From Duganella sp. BuS-21 (GTDB taxonomy: Bacteria; Pseudomonadota; Gammaproteobacteria; Burkholderiales; Burkholderiaceae_D): DNA of 64,000 nt. This document shows, piece by piece, positions 57,112 through 64,000 of this stretch (its first letter is position 1; each line of letters begins with the position of its first letter). The position numbers and the translations under genes were made by a program. The stretch covers positions 1,116,001-1,180,000 of the forward strand of contig CP097466.1 of assembly GCA_041874725.1 (NCBI GenBank). Direction: 5' to 3'. The notes beneath the pieces are model-generated. The model did no database searches. It saw only the letters and a program-made list of their open reading frames with translations, and was not told the DNA's origin.

Positions 57112-59748
57112 ATGAAAAAATTCGTCATTGCGGCGGCGGTAACGCTGGCTGTGGCCGGTGCGCATGCAAGCGCTGCGGACGCCAGCGCACCACGCGCCGA
57201 AAACGCCTACCTGTCGCAAGCCGATGCCGCCGCCCGCGCGGCACGCGTCGCCAATGTCGACTACACGCTGGATTTCAGCCTGACCGGCAAGGAATCCTTC
57301 AGCGCGACCACCACGCTGAGCTTCGACCTGAAGGACGCCGCACAGGCGCTGACCATCGATCTCGACCAGGCCACCATCACCAGCCTCACCGTCAACGGCA
57401 AGGCCGTCTCGCCGCAATACAACCGCTGGTTCATCACCCTGGCCGCGCAAGACCTGGTGGCCGGACGCAATAGCGTGACCATCGCTTACACGCGCCTGCA
57501 CAGCACCAATGGCGAAGGCTTGCACCGCATGGTCGATCCGGTAGACGGCCGCGTGTATACCTACTCGCACTTCGAGCCGGCGGCGGCGCACCAGATGTTC
57601 GCCGTGTTCGACCAGCCGGACCTGAAGGGCAGCTACCAGGTCACCGTCTCCACCCCGGCCGATTGGGTGGTTTCGACCACCATGCGCGAGAGCGGCGTGC
57701 AGGAGATCGACGGCACCAGGAAATGGACCTTCCCGCGCACCAAGAAATTGAGCCCTTACAACTTCTCCCTGCATGCCGGTCCGTACAAGGTGTGGGAGGA
57801 CAACAGCGGCAAGTATCCGATGCGTCTGTTCGCGCGCCAGTCGGTGGCGGCGCAGGTGTCGCCGCAGGACTGGTTCAAGTACACCAAACAGGGCCTGACC
57901 TTCTTCGATCAGTACTTCGGCATTCCCTATCAGTTTGAAAAATACGACCAGCTGCTGGTGCCGGACTTCCTGTACGGCGCGATGGAGAACGCGGCGGCGA
58001 TCACCTTCGGCGAAGGCAGCTTCCTGCACAAGGATGAGATGACGACGGCGCAGAAGCAATCGCTGGCCGGCGTCATCATGCATGAGATGGCGCACCAGTG
58101 GTTCGGCGACCTGGTGACCATGAAGTGGTGGAACGGCTTGTGGCTGAACGAGAGTTTCGCCTCCTTCATGGGCACGCTCGCCACCGCCGAGGCCACCGAG
58201 TTCCGCGACGCCTGGCAAAGTTTTTACCTGGGCGGCAAGCAGGCCGCCTACGTGCAGGACCAGCGCGTGACCACGCACGCGATTGAAACGCCGGTGCCGT
58301 CGACCGCCAACGCCTTCGACAACATCGACGCCATCACCTACTCGAAAGGCGCGTCCACGCTCAAGCAGTTGCGCCATCTGCTGGGCGAGGACGTGTTCCG
58401 CCGGGGCGTGCACAACTACCTGGTCAAGTATGCCTACCAGAATGCCACGCTCGACGATTTCATCGGCAGCCTGGGCCAGGCCGCCGGCCGCGACCTGAGC
58501 GGCTGGACCCGCGAGTGGTTGTACGAGGCGGGCGTGAACAGCATCGCCGCCGACTTCAGCTGCGCCGGCGGCAAGGTGACTTCCTTCACGCTGCGCCAGG
58601 GCGCATCGGTGCCGGCGTTGCCGACGCTGCGCGAGCAGCGCGTGCAGGTGGCGCTGTTCCAGCTCGGTGCGCAAGGTCTGGCGCTGAGCAAGAACGTGGC
58701 CGTCACCTACAAGGGCGCGGCCACCGCCGTGCCGCAATTGAAAGGCGCGGCCTGCCCGGACCTGGTGTATCCGAACTACCAGGACTGGGGCTTCGCACAG
58801 GTGCAGCTGGACAAAAAATCGTTCGCCACCGCGCGCGCCAGCCTCGGCAAGGTGGACGATCCGCTGCTGCGCTCGATGCTGTGGCAGAGCCTGTGGGACG
58901 GCGTGCGCGCGGCCAAGCTGCCGCTGGACGCCTTCCTGGAAACGGCGCTGGCCAACGCGCCGGCCGAGCGCGATTACACGCTGCTGGGCGATATCGCCGG
59001 CAAGCTGCGCGCCTCGGTCGATTATCTCGACGCCATGGGACCGGCGGCGGCGGTCTACAAGGCCAAGGTCGGCGCGCGCCTGGAGCAGATGGCGTTCACC
59101 GCCATGCAGGCGGCGCCGGACACCAACTTCCAGCGCCGCTGGTTCTCGGTGTATCTGGATGTGGCCAACAGCCCGGCGGCGCTGGCGCAGCTGGCCGCCA
59201 TCCTCGACGGCACACTGGTGGTGCCGGGCCTGAACGTCGGCCAGGATGTGCGCTGGCAGATCATCGGCCGCCTGAACCGCCTTGCCTATCCGGGCAGCGC
59301 GGACTTGCTGGCAGCCGAGCAGCTGCGCGATCCGTCGGACAGCGGCCAGCAGGCCGCCATCGCCGCCGCCGTCGTTCGGCCCGATGCCAAGGTGAAGGCC
59401 GAGTGGCTGGCGACCATCGGCGACCTGCAGACCAAGCTGCCGTTCTCGCGGGTGCGCACGGCCATGCACAGCATGTATCCGGCCGGGCAGGCTGCGCTCA
59501 GCGAACAAAGCGCGGCGCAGCGCCTCGATGGCCTGGGCCAGCTCGATAAGGTGGCCGGGCCGGTGTACATGCGCGCCTATGGCGCGGCCATGCTGCCGGC
59601 GACTTGCACGCCGGCCAGCGTGCGTCGTCTGGAGGCGGCAATTATTAAATTTCCAAATTTGTCGACGGGAACTCTACGTTCCCTTTTGGCAACAAAACAC
59701 GAGGACGAACGCTGTGTTGCCGTAAGGGAAGCAATGACAATATTTTAA
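57112..59748 (+). CDS. secreted M1 family aminopeptidase (PepN-like)
   Basis: 878 residues with signal peptide (MKKFVIAAAVTLAVAGAHA). M1 order is complete: substrate-binding GAMENAAAITFGEGSF, zinc-binding HEMAHQWFGDLVTMKWWNGLWLNE (H-E-x2-H-x18-E), the distal proton-donor tyrosine region (AITYSKGASTLKQL) and the ERAP1-like C-terminal helical domain. Cytosolic PepN lacks a signal sequence, so this is an exported version that releases N-terminal amino acids from imported or external peptides. A strong terminator follows the stop. Confidence 0.94.
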   Translation: MKKFVIAAAVTLAVAGAHASAADASAPRAENAYLSQADAAARAARVANVDYTLDFSLTGKESFSATTTLSFDLKDAAQALTIDLDQATITSLTVNGKAVSPQYNRWFITLAAQDLVAGRNSVTIAYTRLHSTNGEGLHRMVDPVDGRVYTYSHFEPAAAHQMFAVFDQPDLKGSYQVTVSTPADWVVSTTMRESGVQEIDGTRKWTFPRTKKLSPYNFSLHAGPYKVWEDNSGKYPMRLFARQSVAAQVSPQDWFKYTKQGLTFFDQYFGIPYQFEKYDQLLVPDFLYGAMENAAAITFGEGSFLHKDEMTTAQKQSLAGVIMHEMAHQWFGDLVTMKWWNGLWLNESFASFMGTLATAEATEFRDAWQSFYLGGKQAAYVQDQRVTTHAIETPVPSTANAFDNIDAITYSKGASTLKQLRHLLGEDVFRRGVHNYLVKYAYQNATLDDFIGSLGQAAGRDLSGWTREWLYEAGVNSIAADFSCAGGKVTSFTLRQGASVPALPTLREQRVQVALFQLGAQGLALSKNVAVTYKGAATAVPQLKGAACPDLVYPNYQDWGFAQVQLDKKSFATARASLGKVDDPLLRSMLWQSLWDGVRAAKLPLDAFLETALANAPAERDYTLLGDIAGKLRASVDYLDAMGPAAAVYKAKVGARLEQMAFTAMQAAPDTNFQRRWFSVYLDVANSPAALAQLAAILDGTLVVPGLNVGQDVRWQIIGRLNRLAYPGSADLLAAEQLRDPSDSGQQAAIAAAVVRPDAKVKAEWLATIGDLQTKLPFSRVRTAMHSMYPAGQAALSEQSAAQRLDGLGQLDKVAGPVYMRAYGAAMLPATCTPASVRRLEAAIIKFPNLSTGTLRSLLATKHEDERCVAVREAMTIF

Positions 59749-59771
59749 TCGGCCTCCTAGAGCGCCGTGCC

Positions 59772-59799
59772 AGGCCAGCCTCCAGTGCTGGCCTTTTTT
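59772..59799 (+). terminator. intrinsic terminator after M1 aminopeptidase
   Basis: AGGCCAGC (59772-59779) pairs with GCTGGCCT (59787-59794), 7-nt loop, then T-run 59794-59799. 24 bp past the stop codon. Confidence 0.9.
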
Positions 59800-59800
59800 A

Positions 59801-60072
59801 CGCCTATCTGTAGAAATTTTTGCATAATTACAACGTAAAGCTGGTTGTTTTCACCCATTTGAGTGATACGGATCGATCTCACTCTCATAGTGCAAGCAAG
59901 ATTAAATTTGGTTTTTGAAAAGATAAATAAATAATAAACGTTACCATTTCATTACATGGATCAATGGCTTTGGATATATTGAATGTTACTTTTAAAGAAA
60001 AGTAATCAGGGTCCAGTCAGGCGGATCGACCGGGCGGGCCATGGCTCCATTCCTTCACCACAAGGCAGAGAA
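59801..60072 (+). promoter_or_regulatory. AT-rich upstream region of PEP-CTERM gene
   Basis: 272 bp, markedly more AT-rich than its surroundings. Includes the inverted repeat TTACTTTT-aaag-AAAAGTAA (59986-60005) about 70 bp before the next start codon, possibly a regulator site or leader hairpin. No clear sigma-54 promoter of the kind often placed before PEP-CTERM genes was found by eye. Confidence 0.4.
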
Positions 60073-60834
60073 ATGAACGACTTCATGCTATTCCAGGCAC
60101 CGACTACGCCGGGCCTGAAAAAAATGCTGGCCGCCGCCGTTGGCGCGCTGGCACTGATGGGCGCCGCGCCCGCCATGGCCGACACCATCGACTTTGACAC
60201 CCTCGACCCGAATATCTACAACGGCCTCGAAACCTTCGACGCCGGCGCCTATCATTTCCAGGTCATCGACACCCCGGCCGCCGGTCCGGACGGCACCGGT
60301 TTTGCCGGCGCCATCGGCAACGGCAACGATCCCTTCCTGTGCCAGATCGCCGCCTGCCCGACCGGCAACAACAGCTTCTACTACCTCGGCGTGAACGATG
60401 GCAGCGTGAAAATTTCGCGCGGCGACAACAAGGCCTTCAGCCTGGGCAGCGTGGACTTCGCGTTCCTGGCGCCGGTGGACAATCTGCCGAGCTATTCCTA
60501 TGGCCAATTGACAGTCAGCGCCACCAAGACCGGCGGCGGCACGGTCAGCTACGCTTTCGATTTCCCTGAGCTGGTGGGCGGCGCTTCGCCGTTCGTCACG
60601 GCCAACCTGCAAGGCAAGTTCGGCAACGCGCTGTTCAGCAACGTCACCATCAGCTCCTGCATCTTCGACGGCAACGATTGCCTCAACCCCTACGGCAACC
60701 AGGCCCAGTTCGCGTTCGACAACCTGACCCTGGCGCCGGTGCCGGAGCCGACCACCTACGCCATGATGGGCATGGGTCTGGCGGTCATGAGCCTGGTAGC
60801 GCGCCGTCGCGCCAAGAAAAACAACAACGTTTAA
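60073..60834 (+). CDS. PEP-CTERM sorting domain protein
   Basis: 253 residues. N-terminal signal peptide (LKKMLAAAVGALALMGAAPAMA after a short leader), a beta-rich body (GSVDFAFLAPVDNLPSYSYGQLTVSAT) and the C-terminal sorting signal VPEPTTYAMMGMGLAVMSLVARRR: PEP motif, hydrophobic helix and arginine cluster. Such proteins are processed by exosortase and displayed on the surface or in exopolysaccharide. Cysteines in CQIAACP and SSCIFDGNDC may form disulfides. The S8 protease gene follows 16 bp downstream, so the two are likely cotranscribed. No exosortase in the window. Confidence 0.92.
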   Translation: MNDFMLFQAPTTPGLKKMLAAAVGALALMGAAPAMADTIDFDTLDPNIYNGLETFDAGAYHFQVIDTPAAGPDGTGFAGAIGNGNDPFLCQIAACPTGNNSFYYLGVNDGSVKISRGDNKAFSLGSVDFAFLAPVDNLPSYSYGQLTVSATKTGGGTVSYAFDFPELVGGASPFVTANLQGKFGNALFSNVTISSCIFDGNDCLNPYGNQAQFAFDNLTLAPVPEPTTYAMMGMGLAVMSLVARRRAKKNNNV

Positions 60835-60850
60835 GCGGGGAGACCACACC

Positions 60851-63800
60851 ATGAAACTCAAACTTCGTCCTGTCTCCACCGCCGTGCTGCTGATGCTGGC
60901 GGCCATGAGCGCCAGTGTGCACGCTGAAGCGGAGCGCCGTTCCTACATTGTGCAGCTGGTCGACAAGCCGGCCGCCACCTACACCGGTCAGGTCAGCGGC
61001 CTGGCCGCCACCATGCCGCAGCAAGGCCAGCGCCTGAATGTGGACGCCTCCGACGTGCAGGCCTACATCAGCTACCTGGACAGCAAACAAAACGACGTCA
61101 TCAGCACCGTCGCCAATGCCGAAGTGACCCACAAGTACGACGTGGTGTTCAACGGCTTCGCCGCCTTGCTGACCGACGATGAAGTGCGCGCGCTGAAGAA
61201 AAACAGCGGCGTGGCGGCGGTGACCGCCGACTCCATCATGCAGCTCGACGACAGCTACGTGAATTCGTTCATCGGCCTGGACAAGGCCGGCGGCCTGTGG
61301 GAGCAGCTCGGCGGCAAGGGCGCCTCCGGCGAAGACATCGTGATCGGCATCGTCGACGGCGGCATCTGGCCGGAAAATGCCAGCTACGCCGACCGCGTGG
61401 ACGACAGCGGCAACCCGAGCCACAGCGGCTCGACCCTGGCCTACGGCGCGCCGCCGGCCAGCTGGAAGGGCGGCTGCGACAGCGGCGAAGGCTTCAGCGT
61501 GGCCAACTGCAACAACAAGCTGATCGGCGCGCGCTACTACAAGCCGTCCGCGCAAACGCTGCACTGGACCGAATTCAACTCGGCGCGCGACTCGGTGGCC
61601 GGCACCGAAGGTTCCGGCGGCCACGGCAGCCACACCTCAAGCACCGCCGGCGGCAACGCCAATACGGCGGTGCTGACGGGCGGCCTGAATCTGGGCCGCA
61701 CCGCCGGCGTGGCGCCACGCGCCCGCATCGCCGCCTACAAGGTGTGCTGGACCGACGGCGTGACCGCCAAGAACGGCTGCGCCACCGCCAACAGCGTGGC
61801 CGCGATCAACCAGGCGGTCAAGGACGGCGTCAACGTCATCAACTTCTCGATCGGCCCGAGCAGTGGCGGCGGCCAGTTCAATGAAGCGACCGAGCAAGCC
61901 TTCTTCGGCGCGGCAGCGGCCGGCGTGTTCGTGGCGGCATCGGCCGGCAACTCCGGCCCGACCGCCACGGCGCCGGCGCCCGTGGCCCACATCAGCCCAT
62001 GGCTGACCACGGTCGGCAACTCGACCCACAACCGCATCTACCTGGCCGATGCCGTGCTGAACAACGGCGCCAGCGTGACCGGTGTGTCGAGCAACGCCAA
62101 CACCCCGTCGGCGCCGCTGATCCTGTCGTCGGCCGCCGGCCTGCCGGGCGCCAATCCGGCCCAGCTGGCGCAGTGTTTCGGCGCTGCCGACGGCCTGTCG
62201 GCATTGCTTGATCCTGCCAAGGTGAGCGGCAAGGTGCTGGTCTGCGATCGCGGCAACAACGTGCTGGTCAACAAGAGCGCCAACGGTGCGACCGCCGGCG
62301 CGGTGGGCGTGATCATCGCCAACGTGGAAGGCGGCGCGACCACCACGCTGACCCAGGCGCACACCATTTCGACCATCCACATCACCAAGGAAAACGGCAA
62401 GATCGTCAAGGACTACGTGCTGGCCAATGCATCGGCCAAGGGCGCGTTGGCCAATCTGCGCGCCACCCTCGACACCAGCGTCAAGGCGCCGATCATGAAC
62501 GGTTCGTCGTCGCGCGGCCCGAACGTGGCCAGCGCCAACATCCTGAAGCCTGACCTGACCGCACCCGGCACCGACATCCTGGCCGCCGTGACCGCCGGCC
62601 TGAGCAAGGACCAGCGCAACGCCGTAGCAGCAGGCGGCGTGGCGCCGGTGACCGACTGGGCGTTCTACACCGGCACCTCGATGGCTTCGCCACACGTGGC
62701 GGGCGTGGCGGCGCTGCTCAAGCAGCGTCACCCGGACTGGACCCCGGCCGCCATCAAGTCGGCGCTGATGACCACCGCCTACGACACCTACACCGACGGC
62801 CTGACCACCGGCGTGGCGTGGGACGCGACCGCCAAGAACACCGGCACGCTGCCATGGGCGCAGGGCGCCGGCCACATCGCGCCGAGCACCGCCGCCGATC
62901 CCGGCCTGGTGTACGACATCGCACCGGTCGACTACGCACGCTTCCTGTGCGGCCAGGGCCTGATCTACACGACCGCGCAGTGCAACAGCATCGGCGGCTC
63001 GATCGCGGCGCAGAACCTGAACCTGGCTTCGCTGACCGCCGGTAATGTGCTCGGTTCGCTGACCTTGACCCGTACCGTAACCAACGTCGGCGCCAACACC
63101 GCGACCTACAACGCCGCAGCGGCCGTGCCCGGCTACTCGGTGGTGGTCTCGCCGTCGCAGCTGGTGCTGGCGCCAAACGCCAAGGGCACCTTCACGGTCA
63201 AGGTCACGCGTACCGACGCGCCGATCGATACCTGGGTGTACGGCAAGCTGACCTGGACCGACGGCACCCACGTGGTGCGCAGCCCGCTGACCCTGCGCGG
63301 CAGCGCGCTGGCGGCCGTGGCAAGCGTGTACAGCGAGGCGACCAGCGGCGCCAAGGTGGTCACCGTGGGCACCGGCTTTGCCGGCACCATGGGCATCGTC
63401 AAGGGCGGCCTGGTTCCTGCTACCAAGGAAACCCGCACCGTGGTGCAGGGCAGCAGCCTGTCGACCGCCAATGCGCAGTGCGCGGCCGGTGGTTCGGCCG
63501 GCGTCAACCTGCATAACGTGACCATCCCAAGTGGCACGCTGACCGCACGCTTCTCGCTGTATGACGACGAAGTGCAGGGCGCGACGTCGGGCCTGAGCGA
63601 CCTCGATCTGGTGGTCATCAAAGGCACGACCGTGGTGGCCAGCAGCGGCGGCGACACCGCCAACGAATCGGCGCAACTGGTCAATCCGGCTGCCGGCGAT
63701 TACAAGGTGTGCGTGATCGGTTACGCACCGCGCGGCGGTTCGGCGACCTACGCGCTGTCGAGCTGGCTGGTGAATTCGAGCTCGACAGGCGGCAACTTCA

Positions 63801-64000
63801 AGGTTGCAGCACCGAGCTCGGCAACGGTTGGCGGCACCGCCAGCGTGGGCTTAAGCTGGTCGGGCCTGGCGGTAGGCAAGCGCTATGTCGGCGCGGTGAA
63901 CTACCTGCTGAGCGGCGTCAAGCAAGGCACCACCGTGATCGATGTTGATACCACCGATCCGCTGCCGATGTTCCAGAACTCCCGCGCGAAGGAAGCGCTG
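60851..64000 (+). CDS. secreted S8 subtilisin-like protease, runs past window end
   Basis: At least 1050 residues; no stop before 64000. Signal peptide 1-25, an inhibitor I9 prodomain (RSYIVQLVDKPAATYTG then VFNGFAALLTDDEVRAL), then the peptidase domain with D169 in GIVDGGIWPE, H258 in SGGHGSHTSS, N in VFVAASAGNSGP and the catalytic serine in YTGTSMASPHVAGVAALLK. A PA domain is inserted (KVLVCDRGNNVLVNKSANGATAGAVGVIIAN) and a fibronectin-like domain (LTRTVTNVGANTATYNA) follows, as in plant-type subtilases. Large beta-domains follow to the window end. Likely cotranscribed with the PEP-CTERM gene. Confidence 0.95.
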   Translation, partial: MKLKLRPVSTAVLLMLAAMSASVHAEAERRSYIVQLVDKPAATYTGQVSGLAATMPQQGQRLNVDASDVQAYISYLDSKQNDVISTVANAEVTHKYDVVFNGFAALLTDDEVRALKKNSGVAAVTADSIMQLDDSYVNSFIGLDKAGGLWEQLGGKGASGEDIVIGIVDGGIWPENASYADRVDDSGNPSHSGSTLAYGAPPASWKGGCDSGEGFSVANCNNKLIGARYYKPSAQTLHWTEFNSARDSVAGTEGSGGHGSHTSSTAGGNANTAVLTGGLNLGRTAGVAPRARIAAYKVCWTDGVTAKNGCATANSVAAINQAVKDGVNVINFSIGPSSGGGQFNEATEQAFFGAAAAGVFVAASAGNSGPTATAPAPVAHISPWLTTVGNSTHNRIYLADAVLNNGASVTGVSSNANTPSAPLILSSAAGLPGANPAQLAQCFGAADGLSALLDPAKVSGKVLVCDRGNNVLVNKSANGATAGAVGVIIANVEGGATTTLTQAHTISTIHITKENGKIVKDYVLANASAKGALANLRATLDTSVKAPIMNGSSSRGPNVASANILKPDLTAPGTDILAAVTAGLSKDQRNAVAAGGVAPVTDWAFYTGTSMASPHVAGVAALLKQRHPDWTPAAIKSALMTTAYDTYTDGLTTGVAWDATAKNTGTLPWAQGAGHIAPSTAADPGLVYDIAPVDYARFLCGQGLIYTTAQCNSIGGSIAAQNLNLASLTAGNVLGSLTLTRTVTNVGANTATYNAAAAVPGYSVVVSPSQLVLAPNAKGTFTVKVTRTDAPIDTWVYGKLTWTDGTHVVRSPLTLRGSALAAVASVYSEATSGAKVVTVGTGFAGTMGIVKGGLVPATKETRTVVQGSSLSTANAQCAAGGSAGVNLHNVTIPSGTLTARFSLYDDEVQGATSGLSDLDLVVIKGTTVVASSGGDTANESAQLVNPAAGDYKVCVIGYAPRGGSATYALSSWLVNSSSTGGNFKVAAPSSATVGGTASVGLSWSGLAVGKRYVGAVNYLLSGVKQGTTVIDVDTTDPLPMFQNSRAKEAL

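Noticed and set aside
54157..59508. A minus-strand frame open for about 1780 codons opposite the binding-protein, S9 and M1 peptidase genes.
   Set aside because: It crosses three well-supported genes and their intergenic regions, its translation is Arg/His/Gly/Ala-rich without domains, and GC-rich third-position bias readily leaves antisense frames open. No ribosome site or family match.

Overview
The window looks like chromosome of a GC-rich betaproteobacterium of the Oxalobacteraceae (Duganella/Massilia/Rugamonas type). This is inferred from the GC-rich coding bias, a Xanthomonas-Caulobacter-type TonB receptor beside tryptophan-halogenase-like genes, DUF4214 surface proteins, a PEP-CTERM protein and many secreted S9, S8, M1 and M20 peptidases. 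No database search was possible; product names rest on motifs visible in the translations.

Layout. (1) 1-1.2 kb: end of a Cu/Zn superoxide dismutase gene and a MOSC domain fused to a cysteine-less alkyltransferase-like domain. (2) 1.3-15 kb: a polymer-uptake region with a TonB receptor, two flavin-dependent halogenase homologues, SapC and JmjC/cupin-like genes, divergent from a polysaccharide deacetylase and a LacI regulator, with three LacI-type palindromes between them; then an S9 peptidase and a GH39 glycosidase. (3) 15.2-18.4 kb: a DJ-1/PfpI pseudogene, a class II LitR/CarH-like MerR regulator, a TIGR02450 protein, a COG3380 FAD oxidoreductase and a fasciclin protein, linked by 11-bp direct repeats. 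(4) 18.5-21.6 kb: a periplasmic 5-hydroxyisourate hydrolase and a GlcG/HbpS protein divergent from an HprRS-type two-component system, with an 18-bp box between them. (5) 21.6-27.7 kb: two tandem DUF4214 proteins, two decayed pseudogenes, a YidB-like gene and an unknown gene.

(6) 27.7-42.6 kb: accessory DNA inserted at a tRNA-Phe gene. Three direct copies (about 95 bp) of the tRNA 3' half plus its terminator delimit a 13.9-kb island and a 0.9-kb mini-island. The large island holds an arsenic operon (arsR-arsC-arsC-aquaporin-arsH), an IS21-family element whose left end is split by a complete IS66-family element (8-bp target duplication), a DUF927 gene cut by the IS21 end, a restriction-type nuclease, a complete IS30-family element (3-bp duplication), and an AT-richer two-gene ParA-like ATPase plus HEPN unit that is the best candidate here for an undescribed defence system. 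The mini-island carries a zeta-like kinase and a small putative antitoxin. No integrase gene remains.

(7) 42.7-52.3 kb: secreted M20 peptidases, an S9 peptidase/alpha-amylase/DUF3616 operon, an MFS transporter and a hemerythrin-like protein. (8) 52.6-54.8 kb: a near-perfect 29-bp-stem hairpin, an SDR gene and a TetR regulator sharing a 21-bp operator-like repeat, and a periplasmic binding protein. (9) 55-64 kb: S9 peptidase, M1 aminopeptidase, PEP-CTERM protein and a large S8 protease running off the window end. The overall picture is a polymer- and protein-degrading environmental bacterium with oxidative, copper and light-type stress modules and one IS-scarred arsenic/defence island.
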